Shown here: in pieces, positions 9,635 through 21,279 of the stretch
Numbering within the stretch: the first letter of the stretch is position 1
Layout of the letters: every line of letters begins with the position of its first letter
Assembly: GCA_029863245.1 (NCBI GenBank)
Contig: JAOTVV010000011.1
Coordinates: 32,446 to 96,445 of the forward strand
Direction: 5' to 3'
Origin: Gemmatimonadota bacterium
GTDB taxonomy: Bacteria; Gemmatimonadota; Gemmatimonadetes; Gemmatimonadales; GWC2-71-9
DNA length: 64,000 nucleotides
Notes under the pieces: model-generated
Told to the model about the DNA's origin: nothing
Seen by the model: only the letters and a program-made list of their open reading frames with translations
The model's database searches: none
Position numbers and translations under genes: made by a program

Positions 9635-9789
9635 CGACGATCCGGCCGGCCCGGGTGCTGGTTGCACAGTCCTTGCTGTTCGTTCTGGAGGAACCCTGCC
9701 GCGCCGACGGGACGTGCACCGAATCTTCACGGTGGCTTCACGTCTGACGCGGACATTGAGGCGGATCAGCTAGCAACGGGGACCGCGCC

Positions 9790-12429
<2,640 letters not shown>

Positions 12430-12813
12430 TCGCCTGAGAGGGTGCGCCGCACCGGCACCAATAGCTGACCCCGAGCCCAAGACCCCATCGAGCGCGACGG
12501 CGCATCCAATCGATTACCTGTCGTCGTGACACACGATTGGTGGTCCCCGTGGAATCCAACCTGGTACCCGTCTCTACGACATGACCACCGACGATTCGGA
12601 GAAAAATACCGTGAATTGTCCACACCTAATGTGTAACTTGACTAAAAGTCTATAATACGTTGCACAATATGCCTTTATGTCACGAACTTCGATTGAAATA
12701 CGAGGGATTCGACCAGGCGGCGCGCGTTTTCCACATGCCGCGACGCCGCCTCATGTGCCGAGCTGGCACTCCCCGCGCTGGATGGTGGGAGAGGTAGTAC
12801 GTGCCACAACGGC
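12430..12813. other. Gene-free region between ppdK and ssrA with AT-rich core
   Basis: No gene is supported here on either strand. Bases from about 12595 to 12715 are strikingly AT-rich against the GC-rich surroundings and include a TATAAT at 12651-12656 and a GACT/AGTC inverted repeat just before it. The 3' side abuts the ssrA terminator. tmRNA genes are common integration sites, so an old insertion scar is possible, but I find no direct copy of the ssrA 3' end. Confidence 0.6.
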
Positions 12814-12850
12814 AAAACAACCGGGCCCGCCCTCGGGGCGGACCCAGTTG
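12814..12850 (-). terminator. Rho-independent terminator of ssrA
   Basis: On the minus strand a 15-base stem (12836-12850 with 12818-12832) pairs throughout, with two G-U pairs and a three-base CGA loop, and is followed by TTTT. It begins nine bases beyond the ssrA 3' end and is the cleanest intrinsic terminator in the window. Confidence 0.88.
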
Positions 12851-12858
12851 TGTGTTGA

Positions 12859-13215
12859 TGGAGGCGCGGGGAATCGAACCCCGGTCCGAGCCTCGATCCA
12901 AAACCAAGCCTACGTGCGTAGGTTGCGTTTGCAGTCTCCGCGCGTCGGGTCGCAACCCCCCGGCTCGCGAACAAGCTCCCTTAGAATCTCGCAACGCACG
13001 CGGAAGCGTCGTGTGTCACCAGCCCGATTTTTCGATACCCGCGCGCCGCCTTGGGCCAGGCTGCCACGCGGGCAGGTGCTCTAAGCGCGTAGCTTAGGCA
13101 GCCAGAGCCAACTCAGTATTGGCAGTTGTGCTTTGCCCCAGTGGTTTATCCAGGGTACCGGGAACCTGGGCACGCCTCGGAATCTTCACTAGACCCGTCG
13201 AATCCAGTCGCCCCC
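12859..13215 (-). ncRNA. ssrA: tmRNA (transfer-messenger RNA)
   Basis: 357 nt. The 5' end GGGGGCG pairs with CGCCTCC at the 3' end to make the seven-base acceptor stem, followed by discriminator A; CCA is not encoded. The conserved 5' GGATTCGAC block and the 3' T-arm GGTTCGATTCC are present. Internally the frame ending at the TAA (minus strand, 13096-13094) reads ...STTANTELALAA, the classic hydrophobic degradation tag ending ALAA. The resume codon is ambiguous because no GCA lies in that frame nearby; GGG, CAA or AGC are candidates. It rescues stalled ribosomes with SmpB. Confidence 0.95.
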
Positions 13216-13223
13216 TCTCGATG

Positions 13224-13253
13224 TTCGCCCTAAAGATATCCTATTCAGCTAGT
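13224..13253 (-). promoter_or_regulatory. Possible ssrA promoter
   Basis: On the minus strand a TTGTGC and a TATCTT are about 18 bases apart, upstream of the mature tmRNA 5' end (which is normally made by RNase P trimming). The -35 match is poor, so this is a weak call based mainly on position between larB and ssrA. Confidence 0.3.
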
Positions 13254-13266
13254 TAGGCACAAGAAC

Positions 13267-14055
13267 CTACGGCACTTCATCAGGTGGACTGGTCGGCTGC
13301 TTCACCGACTGGTTGATGCGGGAGGCCGCGGCGGCCGCCCCGAAGCCGTTATCAATGTTCACGACCACTACGCCCGATGCGCAGGAATTCAGCATGGCCA
13401 GAAGGGCAGCAACGCCTCCAAAGGAGGCCCCGTACCCCGTGCTGGTGGGGACGGCAATCACCGGCGCCTTGACCATGCCACCCACCACGCTGGGGAGGGC
13501 TCCGTCCATGCCCGCCACCACGATGACCACGGAGGCTGCGCGAAGCGCCTCCCGATGCCGGAGAACGCGGTGGATACCGGCCACGCCGACGTCCACTAAC
13601 AGCTCCGCCCTGTTCCCCAGGGCCCGTGCTACCTCCAGCGCTTCCTCGGCTACAGGGAGGTCACTGGTCCCGGCGGTGACCACGAGGACGGTGCCCCGCC
13701 CAGCCGGCACCGGTCGCGGCTCGGCCTCGAGGAACACCGTCCGCGCCGTCTCGTTGACCCGCGCTCGGGGGAAGGCGCGCACGAGCGCCCCCCGCGCGTC
13801 CGGATCGGCCCGCGTGGCCAGGAAGCTTCCACTGGCCCGGGCTAGACTCTCACAGATCCCCAGGACCTGATCCACCGTCTTTCCCTGACAGAGCACCACC
13901 TCGGCGAATCCCTGAGACAGCGGGCGATAGTGATCGACCTGAGCAAAGGGGAGCTCCTCCACCGGGAATGTGCCCAGCCGCTCCATGGCCTGTCCCGGCG
14001 ACACGGTGCCATGGGCGACGTCGGCCAGCAGTCGCTCCAGGTGCTCCCGGTTCAT
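13267..14055 (-). CDS. larB: LarB-like nickel-pincer cofactor biosynthesis protein (AIR carboxylase family)
   Basis: 262 residues. LarB carboxylates and hydrolyses nicotinic acid adenine dinucleotide to start synthesis of the nickel-pincer nucleotide. The C-terminal PurE-like domain has VVVAGMDGALPSVVGG and STGYGASFGGVAALLAMLNSC, the LarB hallmark; PurE itself is shorter and lacks the N-terminal helical part. Its ATG overlaps the dusB stop (ATGA). No larA, larC or larE homologue is visible in the window, so its pathway context must lie elsewhere or be incomplete. Confidence 0.88.
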   Translation of the reverse strand: MNREHLERLLADVAHGTVSPGQAMERLGTFPVEELPFAQVDHYRPLSQGFAEVVLCQGKTVDQVLGICESLARASGSFLATRADPDARGALVRAFPRARVNETARTVFLEAEPRPVPAGRGTVLVVTAGTSDLPVAEEALEVARALGNRAELLVDVGVAGIHRVLRHREALRAASVVIVVAGMDGALPSVVGGMVKAPVIAVPTSTGYGASFGGVAALLAMLNSCASGVVVVNIDNGFGAAAAASRINQSVKQPTSPPDEVP

Positions 14056-15035
14056 CCAACGGCCCTCGATGGTTCGAGGTATTCCCGAAACACCTGTTCA
14101 GCTTCGGCCATCGACTCGATCCGATGAAATCGCTCACGCAGGCCCGCCGCCCCGGGGACCCCGCGCGTGTACCATCCGAGGTGTTTGCGGAATTCCAGGG
14201 CCGTGCGTCTGGCATTCCCCTGGATGCGGGCTTGAAGCTCCAAGTGGCGCAGCGCCACTGCGAATCGCTCAGCCGCGCCGGGGAGCGGTCGCGGTTGGCG
14301 TCCCTCGAACAGCGCCCGGGCTTGCTGGAAGATCCAGGGATTCCCGAAGCTGCCCCGCGCAATCATGATCCCGTCGCACCCGGTTTCGCGCCACATGCGA
14401 TAGGCATCACTGGCGGTCCTAACGTCGCCGTTCCCAACGACGGGAATGTCCAGCGCCGCCTTCACCCGAGCGATCTCCTCCCACTGGGCATCTCCACGGT
14501 ACATCTGCACCCGTGTCCGGGGATGAAGGGTCAGCACCGCGGCCCCCGCATCCTGGCAGCGCAAGGCAATCTCCACCGGATCGCGGAGCCGCTCATCCCA
14601 CCCAGACCGCGTTTTGACCGTCACGGGAAGCCCTACCGCACCCTTCACGGCCCGAATGATGCCCGCCACGAGCCCGAGATCCTTGAGACACCCCGAGCCG
14701 CCGTTGCGCCGGACCACCTTCTTCACTGGGCAGCCGAAATTGATGTCGATGAAGTCGGGCGCATAGTTACGCGCCACCAACTCCGCGGCCTCCGCCATCC
14801 CGTCGGGATCCGCACCAAACAACTGAATCCCGATCGGCCGCTCCTCAGCGGTGAAATAGGCTCCGTCGTGCACACTCCGCACCCCACGCCGCAATCCCTC
14901 GCACGAAAGGAACTCCGATACGAGCACGTCGGCACCGAACGAGCGGCAGACGCGGCGGAATGGTGGTTCCGAGACCCCCGCCATCGGGGCGAGGAACAAC
15001 GGAGTACGGTACCGCACGGGATACGGGAAGGTCAT
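14052..15035 (-). CDS. dus: tRNA-dihydrouridine synthase (DusB-like)
   Basis: 327 residues. This flavoprotein reduces uridine in tRNA D-loops. The N-terminal FLAPMAGVSEPPFRR, the catalytic-Cys block DINFGCPVKKVVRRNGGSG, KTRSGWD and the FMN phosphate-binding GNGDV and ARGSFGNPWIF motifs are in order, followed by the helical C-terminal domain. The size and PMAGV start fit the DusB/Nifr3 group. It is translated into larB through a four-base overlap and is divergent from the ptsN-like gene. Confidence 0.94.
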   Translation of the reverse strand: MTFPYPVRYRTPLFLAPMAGVSEPPFRRVCRSFGADVLVSEFLSCEGLRRGVRSVHDGAYFTAEERPIGIQLFGADPDGMAEAAELVARNYAPDFIDINFGCPVKKVVRRNGGSGCLKDLGLVAGIIRAVKGAVGLPVTVKTRSGWDERLRDPVEIALRCQDAGAAVLTLHPRTRVQMYRGDAQWEEIARVKAALDIPVVGNGDVRTASDAYRMWRETGCDGIMIARGSFGNPWIFQQARALFEGRQPRPLPGAAERFAVALRHLELQARIQGNARRTALEFRKHLGWYTRGVPGAAGLRERFHRIESMAEAEQVFREYLEPSRAVG

Positions 15036-15079
15036 GCGTGCGAAGTTAACGATCCCATTCTGGCATTACAACCGGTCGT

Positions 15080-15109
15080 TTGACACGGAGATCCGACGTT
15101 CGTTACACT
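15080..15109 (+). promoter_or_regulatory. Sigma70-like promoter of the PtsN-like gene
   Basis: A perfect TTGACA (15080-15085) and TACACT (15104-15109, four of six consensus matches) are 18 bases apart in the dusB/ptsN divergent spacer. The predicted start of transcription is near 15116, leaving a leader of about 30 bases. Confidence 0.55.
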
Positions 15110-15145
15110 TCTTCTTTTCCATAACCGGCAGAGCGAATCACCACA

Positions 15146-15598
15146 ATGCACCTGAGAGAGTTCTTCGCACCCGATGCGATATCCCTCGCCCTTCACGCCA
15201 CGGAGAAAGACGAGATCCTGAAGGAGCTGATCGGACTGCTCAAGCTCGATGAGAAATCCGATGCAATGCTCTACAAGATGTTGAAGCGGCGGGAGAATCT
15301 CGGCTCGACGGGAATCGGGCGAGGCATCGCCATCCCCCATTGCCGCTCGCTGGTGGTCCAGCGCTTACGCGTTGCCTACGGCCGCAAGCCCGAAGGAGTG
15401 GACTTCCGCGCGATCGACGAAAAGCCGGTGTACAACTTCTTCCTGATCGTTGCCCCGCCCCTGGAAGTCTCCAACCAGTACCTGCCGGTGCTGGGGAAGA
15501 TCGCCCAGTTCGCGAAGGAGCCCGAGGTGCCGGACCGCCTGGAATCGCTGCGGGCGCCGGAGCAATTCCTGACGCTCCTCGACGAGAAAGGCGCGTAG
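15146..15598 (+). CDS. PTS IIA domain protein (PtsN/fructose EIIA-like)
   Basis: 150 residues, a single EIIA domain of the fructose/mannitol class. The phosphoacceptor His65 lies in GIAIPHCRS. No EIIB, EIIC, EI or HPr gene is nearby, so it resembles the regulatory EIIA-Ntr proteins that sense phosphorylation state rather than a sugar transporter part. It stands alone, divergent from dusB, and its stop is seven bases from the convergent guaA stop. Confidence 0.88.
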   Translation: MHLREFFAPDAISLALHATEKDEILKELIGLLKLDEKSDAMLYKMLKRRENLGSTGIGRGIAIPHCRSLVVQRLRVAYGRKPEGVDFRAIDEKPVYNFFLIVAPPLEVSNQYLPVLGKIAQFAKEPEVPDRLESLRAPEQFLTLLDEKGA

Positions 15599-15605
15599 CG
15601 CTCGC

Positions 15606-17165
15606 TCACTCCCACTCGATGGTGGCTGGGGGCTTCGAGCTGACGTCGTAAACGACGCGGTTGACGCCGTCGACCTCGTTGATGATTCGGTTGGCGGTGC
15701 GGGCTAGCATCTCCGACTGAAACGGGTACCAGTCAGCCGTCATTCCGTCCGTGCTGGTGACTGCCCGAAGCGCCACGACGTTCTCGTAGGTCCTTGAGTC
15801 CCCCATCACTCCCACAGCCCGGACCGGCAGCAGTACCGCGAACGCTTGCCAGATCTCGTCGTAGACTCCAGCGTCGCGAATTTCCTCGAGATAGATGGCA
15901 TCCGCCGCTCGGAGGATTCGCAGACCCTCCAGGGTGACGGCTCCCAGGATCCTCACACCCAATCCGGGTCCCGGGAACGGATGGCGGCCCACGATCTCTC
16001 CCGAGAGCCCCAGCTCCCTACCGACCTGGCGGACCTCGTCCTTGAACAGCTCCCGGAGGGGCTCGATCAGCTCGAACGGCAGGTTCGGCCGCAAGCCGCC
16101 GACGTTGTGGTGCGTTTTGATGGTGGCGGAGGGGCCCCCCCGCGGCGACGTCGACTCAATGACATCGGGATAAAGCGTGCCCTGTACCAGGAACCGCACG
16201 TCGTCGCCGACGTGGCGGGCCACATCCTCGAACACGTCGATGAACGTGTGCCCAATGAGTCGCCGCTTCTCTTCCGGATCCTCGATCCCGGCTAGCCGGG
16301 ACAAGAACCGGTCTGTCGCATCCACGACCCGCAAGTCGATGCCGAGATGCGCACGGAACACGCGCTCCACCTGATCTCCCTCGTGCAGTCGCAGCAGCCC
16401 ATTGTCGACGAAGATGCAGGTCAACCGATCACCTACGGCCCGGTGCACAAGCACCGCAGCCACAGCCGAGTCGACACCGCCCGACAGACCGCAAATGACA
16501 CGCGCCGTGGGTCCCACGCGCTCACGGATGTGCGCTATCTGTTCCTGGATGAAGTGTCCCGCCGTCCAGTCGGGCGAACATCGGCAGATATCGAACAGAA
16601 AATTTCTGATGACCTCGCCGCCCCGAGTGGTGTGGGCAACTTCGGGATGGAACTGGACTCCGTAGAGCCGACGCTTCGGGTTCGCAAACGCGGCGATCGG
16701 GGTGTTGCGGCTCGATCCGATCAGGCCGAACCCCTGTGGCAAGCGGGCCACCCGGTCACCGTGGCTCATCCAGACCTGGATGTGCTCACCCAGCTCGAAT
16801 CCGGCGAAGAGATCGCCGGCACTGCAAATTTCGAGGTCCGCCCGACCGTACTCACGCTCGGTGGCGGCCTCGATCACCCCACCCACCGCCTGCGTCACCA
16901 GGTACATGCCGTAGCACACGCCCAGCACCGGGACGCCGAGCTCCACAACTTGTGGATCGATCTGGGGCGCGCCCGGCTCGTATACCGAGCTCGGGCCACC
17001 GGACAGGATGATGCCTCGGGGCTCGAGCCGCCGGATTGCGTCGAGCGACGCCGGTGGCGGGTGGATCTCGCAGTACACATGCTCTTCCCGCACGCGGCGG
17101 GCGATGAGCTGGGTGTACTGGGAGCCGTAGTCGAGCACCAGAATGCCGTTCTGGAGGGTGGTCAT
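15606..17165 (-). CDS. guaA: GMP synthase (glutamine-hydrolysing)
   Basis: 519 residues. It converts XMP to GMP. The N-terminal class I amidotransferase has the Cys nucleophile in GVCYGMYLV and His in [10 protein letters not shown]. The ATP pyrophosphatase has the PP-loop SGGVDSAV and the C-terminal dimerisation domain ends KPPATIEWE as usual. Its ATG overlaps the lysA stop (ATGA), which is an uncommon pairing of purine and lysine genes. Confidence 0.97.
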   Translation of the reverse strand: MTTLQNGILVLDYGSQYTQLIARRVREEHVYCEIHPPPASLDAIRRLEPRGIILSGGPSSVYEPGAPQIDPQVVELGVPVLGVCYGMYLVTQAVGGVIEAATEREYGRADLEICSAGDLFAGFELGEHIQVWMSHGDRVARLPQGFGLIGSSRNTPIAAFANPKRRLYGVQFHPEVAHTTRGGEVIRNFLFDICRCSPDWTAGHFIQEQIAHIRERVGPTARVICGLSGGVDSAVAAVLVHRAVGDRLTCIFVDNGLLRLHEGDQVERVFRAHLGIDLRVVDATDRFLSRLAGIEDPEEKRRLIGHTFIDVFEDVARHVGDDVRFLVQGTLYPDVIESTSPRGGPSATIKTHHNVGGLRPNLPFELIEPLRELFKDEVRQVGRELGLSGEIVGRHPFPGPGLGVRILGAVTLEGLRILRAADAIYLEEIRDAGVYDEIWQAFAVLLPVRAVGVMGDSRTYENVVALRAVTSTDGMTADWYPFQSEMLARTANRIINEVDGVNRVVYDVSSKPPATIEWE

Positions 17166-18466
17166 GGCGTCTCGAACTCCGCGGCAGCCGTGTCTCGCCA
17201 GGCGTCGGCCGCTTCGATCTCATCCAGCGTGCGTTCGCCGACCATGAGGTCCTCCAACGACTCGCGACGGCGGGCAACGGCCCAGCGTTCACCGTCGATC
17301 ACCACCTCGGCGGCCCGGGGTCTCGAGTTGTAGGTCGAGCTCATCGAGAACCCGTAGGCCCCGACGCCCGAGATGGCGAGGAGCGCTCCGGGTTGGGCCG
17401 CGGGCAGGTATCGGTCTCGTCCCAGGAAATCCCCGGTTTCGCAGACGGGCCCGACGATGTCGACCCGCTCCCGACCCTCGGCAGGCGATGCGCGGTCGGC
17501 TCCTACGACCTGGATGTGGTGTTCGGCCCCATAGAGACTCGGTCGGAGGAGATCGTTCATCGCAGCATCGAGCACCACGAATGCCTTTCCCAGTGCCTTC
17601 TTCCGGTAGAGGCAGCGCGCGAGGAGGACGCCGGCGTTGCCCACCAGATACCTGCCGGGTTCCACGAACAGCGTGAGGCCAGTCTCGCGGGCCAACGGGG
17701 TCACGGCCGCGGCAAACGCCTCGGGCTCGAGTGCCGATTCGTCCGTGTAGCGAATGCCAAGACCACCACCAACGTCGACGGCTCGCAGGGTCTCGACGCC
17801 AAGACTCCGCACTTTCGCCACCAGATCGACAATGCGCGAGCCCGCCGTGACGTAGGCCTGGGGATCACAAATCTGTGATCCCAGGTGCATGCCGATGGAC
17901 TCGAGCCTGAGAAACGGGATGGCGAGTGCCCTTCGGACCAGATCGAGTACCTGGGGTAGCGGCACACCGAACTTTTTGTCCGCCTCTCCCGTCTGAGTGT
18001 ACGGATGCGCCTTGGTCTTGACGTCGGGATTGACGCGAATTCCGATCCGCACCGGCAGTTTCAACGCAGCGGCGATATCGGCGAGGTGGCCGAGCTCTTC
18101 GGCCGACTCGACGTTGATGAGCCCGATCCCATCCCGCACGGTTCGCCTCAGTTCGTCGAGGCGCTTGCCCACTCCGCTGAAGATGACGTCGGCGGCTCGA
18201 AAGCCCACGCGGCGAGCACGAACGAATTCCCCGATCGACACAACATCGGCTCCCGCCCCCAACTCGTGCAGGACCGAGAGCACGCCCAGGTTGCCGTTGG
18301 CCTTGACGGAGTAGAAGACCCGATGGGGAACGGCCGAGAGCGCACGGATGAGGGCACGATACTGCGTGCGGACATGCCCGGCGTCGTAGATGTAGACGGG
18401 AGTCCCGGCGTCTCGCGCGATGTCCTCGAGGAGCGCAACTCGCTCGATCAGTAGGCGCGCGCCCAC
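17162..18466 (-). CDS. lysA: Diaminopimelate decarboxylase
   Basis: 434 residues from GTG 18466, preceded by GGAGG four bases upstream; a longer start at 18505 is possible. Either start lies inside the 3' end of proS. The PLP Lys is in YSVKANGN, and [26 protein letters not shown] and CETGDF blocks follow the alanine-racemase-fold family order. It makes lysine from meso-DAP in the last step of that pathway. It overlaps guaA by four bases downstream. Confidence 0.95.
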   Translation of the reverse strand: MGARLLIERVALLEDIARDAGTPVYIYDAGHVRTQYRALIRALSAVPHRVFYSVKANGNLGVLSVLHELGAGADVVSIGEFVRARRVGFRAADVIFSGVGKRLDELRRTVRDGIGLINVESAEELGHLADIAAALKLPVRIGIRVNPDVKTKAHPYTQTGEADKKFGVPLPQVLDLVRRALAIPFLRLESIGMHLGSQICDPQAYVTAGSRIVDLVAKVRSLGVETLRAVDVGGGLGIRYTDESALEPEAFAAAVTPLARETGLTLFVEPGRYLVGNAGVLLARCLYRKKALGKAFVVLDAAMNDLLRPSLYGAEHHIQVVGADRASPAEGRERVDIVGPVCETGDFLGRDRYLPAAQPGALLAISGVGAYGFSMSSTYNSRPRAAEVVIDGERWAVARRRESLEDLMVGERTLDEIEAADAWRDTAAAEFETP

Positions 18467-19893
18467 ACAGCCTCCACCACCGCCTTCTTCCCGCACCACG
18501 CGCACGTGGCCGGTGCCGGATCGGAGCGGAACTCCTCGTCCGGCAGCACCCGGATCGTGGCCTTCGTGCGCTCCTGAATCGCCAGCTCACACGCGTCGGA
18601 GCCGCAGTACCCACCGAAGGCGAACCCGCCGGACCCGTCCATGATCTCGATCAGCCGATCCTTTTCGACGCCCCGGAACGTGTTGGCCTCGCGCCGATCG
18701 CGGGCAGCGGCGAGGAGCGCAGCCTGGATCTCGTCCAGTGCCGTTCGCACGCTGATCTCCAGTCCGTCCAGCGGCACCGGCGCCTTACCGCCGGTCCGTC
18801 GGGCGAGCATGGCCTGACCCTTGTCGACGTCTCGCGGCCCCACCTCCAACCTCACGGGGACTCCACGGCTCTCCCACTCGTAGTACTTCGCCCCGGGCTT
18901 CATGCCTTCCCGCTGGTCGAGCAGCACGCGGATGCCGCCGGCGCGAAGCGCGTCCATCACTTGGCCGCCAACCTCGAGCACGCGGATTCGCTCATCGTCG
19001 CTGCGGAAGATCGGCACGATTACCACCTGCGTGGGGGCGAGCCGTGGCGGACACACCAGGCCCACATCGTCGCTGTGCGTCATGATCAGACCGCCGACCA
19101 GACGGGTCGACACGCCCCACGACGAGCTCCACACGTAGTCGAGCTCGCCGCTCGCCGTTTGAAACTGGGTCCCGAATGCCCGCGCGAAGTTTTGGCCCAG
19201 GAAGTGAGACGTGCCGGCCTGGAGCGCCTTGTTGTCCTGCATCAGCCCCTCGCAGGCAAACGTGCGCACGGCCCCCGCGAACTTCTCCGACTCGGTCTTG
19301 ACGCCCGTGATGACGGGCATCGCCATCCACTCCTCCATGAACCGACGATACAGACCCAGGATGAGACGGGTTTCCTCTTCCGCCTCTGCGGCCGTGGCAT
19401 GCGCCGTATGTCCCTCCTGCCACAGGAACTCCGTTGTGCGCAGGAAGAGCCGGGTCCGCATTTCCCACCGCACGATGTTTGCCCACTGGTTCAAGAGTAC
19501 CGGGAGATCCCGGTAGCTCTGGATCCACTTGGAGAGCATCGCATAGATGATCGTCTCCGACGTAGGGCGCACCACGAGCGGCTCCTCGAGCTCTTTCCCG
19601 CCCCCGTGCGTGACCACGGCGGTCTGCGGCGCGAACCCCTGGACATGCTCCGCTTCCTTGGCAAGGAAACTCTGCGGGATGAAGAGCGGGAAGTACGCGT
19701 TCTCGTGGCCTGTCTCCTTGAACATGCCATCGAGCGCCTGCTGCATGAGTTCCCATATCCCATAGCCGCGGGGCCGGATCACCATGCACCCACGCACCGG
19801 GGAATAGTCGGCCAGCTCCGCCCGCATAATCACGTCGTTGTACCAGGCGCTGAAGTCCTCGGAACGTGGGGTAATGCGTTGACGGTCAGCCAT
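18448..19893 (-). CDS. proS: Prolyl-tRNA synthetase, archaeal/eukaryotic type
   Basis: 481 residues. It charges tRNA-Pro. Class II motifs include [25 protein letters not shown] and [14 protein letters not shown]. There is no inserted editing domain, unlike the roughly 570-residue E. coli ProS; the C-terminal zinc-binding extension has CGSDACELA and CAWCG, and the protein ends in Tyr, a hallmark of the type 3 (ProS3) form. This form is found in archaea, eukaryotes and scattered bacteria. Confidence 0.95.
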   Translation of the reverse strand: MADRQRITPRSEDFSAWYNDVIMRAELADYSPVRGCMVIRPRGYGIWELMQQALDGMFKETGHENAYFPLFIPQSFLAKEAEHVQGFAPQTAVVTHGGGKELEEPLVVRPTSETIIYAMLSKWIQSYRDLPVLLNQWANIVRWEMRTRLFLRTTEFLWQEGHTAHATAAEAEEETRLILGLYRRFMEEWMAMPVITGVKTESEKFAGAVRTFACEGLMQDNKALQAGTSHFLGQNFARAFGTQFQTASGELDYVWSSSWGVSTRLVGGLIMTHSDDVGLVCPPRLAPTQVVIVPIFRSDDERIRVLEVGGQVMDALRAGGIRVLLDQREGMKPGAKYYEWESRGVPVRLEVGPRDVDKGQAMLARRTGGKAPVPLDGLEISVRTALDEIQAALLAAARDRREANTFRGVEKDRLIEIMDGSGGFAFGGYCGSDACELAIQERTKATIRVLPDEEFRSDPAPATCAWCGKKAVVEAVWARAY

Positions 19894-19968
19894 GATGGTG
19901 GTATCGGGTCTCTGGTTGAAGGTGCCGCATCCGAGCCAATGGATAGGTGGGTCTCGAGCCGGGCGCCA

Positions 19969-21270
19969 TCACCGGTCGGCTGGACGCGACGGCGACTCGA
20001 CGAGGCGGCTCAGTGCCATGCGCCGCTCCTCCCCAGTTGCGAGATCGCGCACGAGCGCCTCGCGGCGGGCCCGTTCATCCGGTCCAATGAGCACGGCCTG
20101 TGACGCAGCTCGGGCCGACGCGAGTTTGAGCTGCTTGGCAACCGATTGTGCCTTCAGGGCGTACTCCACCCGCCGTCCCGCGTCCCGGAGCTCGTGGGCC
20201 AGACCGAGCACGGCCGGGACGTCTTCGCTGGTCACGGCGACAAGGAAGAGGTCGACCGCTCCTGTCACCTCACTTGCCTGCCCCCGCTCGCGTACCAGCT
20301 CACCCAGCACCACGTCCCCCATCCCGAATCCGGTGGCCGGCAAATCGATCCCACCCAGCGCCTCGAGAAGACCGTCGTATCGACCGCCGCCACAGATCGC
20401 GCGCATGGTCCGGCGGGCATCGAACAACTCGAACACGATCCCAGTGTAGTAGGCCAAACCCCGCACGACCGACATGTCGATCGCGACGTAGTCTGCCAGG
20501 CCCATCGATGCCAATGCCTCGATGCACTCCAACAGCGGGGACACGGTGTCGGGATCGATGGAGGCATCGGACACGGCAGCCCGAAGCGCGTCGATCGAGC
20601 GGATGTCGCCGACAGCGAGCACGCGAGCCGCAGCATGTTCCTCGAGACTGGCCGTTCGCATCAGATTCTGCACGAGGTCTTCGGGCGGGTCGCGATCGAG
20701 CTTGTCGATCTGCGCATACGCCGCCACGATCTGTGGTCCGGTGAGTCCGTGCGCCGCTAGCAACGCCTGCGCAACGCGGCGGTCCGAGATCCGCACTCGG
20801 AAGTCGGCGGCGGTCAGACCGAAAGCCCGAACGACGTCAACGGCGGCGGCGATCAGCTCCGCGTCCGCGAGCGGTCCCGCCTCACCGATGAGATCCATGT
20901 TGAGTTGAAAATGCTCCCTGAGCCGCCCCCGCTGCTGCCGCTCGTACCGAAACAGCTGCGGCATCGTGAACCACCGAATGGGCTTCTTCAGCGCCCGGGC
21001 GCGCTGCGCCACCATCCGAGCGAGCGTGGGTGTCATTTCAGGCCGCAGCGCGACGGCACGTCCGCCCTTGTCCTCGAACGCGTACAACTGCGAGACGATC
21101 TCCTCCCCGCTCTTCTGGGTGTAGAGCTCTAGCGGCTCCAGCGGCGGCCCGTCGTACTCCTCGAACCCGTAGCGCGCCGCGACATCGCGCCACACCGTGA
21201 AGATCCGGTTTCGGAGTGTTGTCTCGTCGGGGAAGAAGTCGCGGAATCCGGGTAGGGCCTGGCTATGCAT
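19969..21270 (-). CDS. hisS: Histidyl-tRNA synthetase
   Basis: 433 residues. The class II catalytic core has LPGFRDFFPDE at the N-terminus, motif 2 ALRPEMTPTLARM, and the histidine-specific GLAYYTGIVFE and CGGGRYDGLLEALGG motifs, followed by the anticodon-binding domain. A HisZ paralogue would lack these intact motifs. It lies nine bases downstream of folC on the same strand and 75 bases upstream of proS. Confidence 0.96.
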   Translation of the reverse strand: MHSQALPGFRDFFPDETTLRNRIFTVWRDVAARYGFEEYDGPPLEPLELYTQKSGEEIVSQLYAFEDKGGRAVALRPEMTPTLARMVAQRARALKKPIRWFTMPQLFRYERQQRGRLREHFQLNMDLIGEAGPLADAELIAAAVDVVRAFGLTAADFRVRISDRRVAQALLAAHGLTGPQIVAAYAQIDKLDRDPPEDLVQNLMRTASLEEHAAARVLAVGDIRSIDALRAAVSDASIDPDTVSPLLECIEALASMGLADYVAIDMSVVRGLAYYTGIVFELFDARRTMRAICGGGRYDGLLEALGGIDLPATGFGMGDVVLGELVRERGQASEVTGAVDLFLVAVTSEDVPAVLGLAHELRDAGRRVEYALKAQSVAKQLKLASARAASQAVLIGPDERARREALVRDLATGEERRMALSRLVESPSRPADR

Positions 21271-21279
21271 CGGAGCAAT

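Noticed and set aside
12638..12656. TTGACT and TATAAT as a promoter
   Set aside because: Only seven bases separate them, far below the 15-19 needed; the TATAAT lacks a proper -35.
12677..13097. Several ORFs of 90-135 residues over the ssrA gene
   Set aside because: They run through tmRNA structure and its terminator; no protein-like features.
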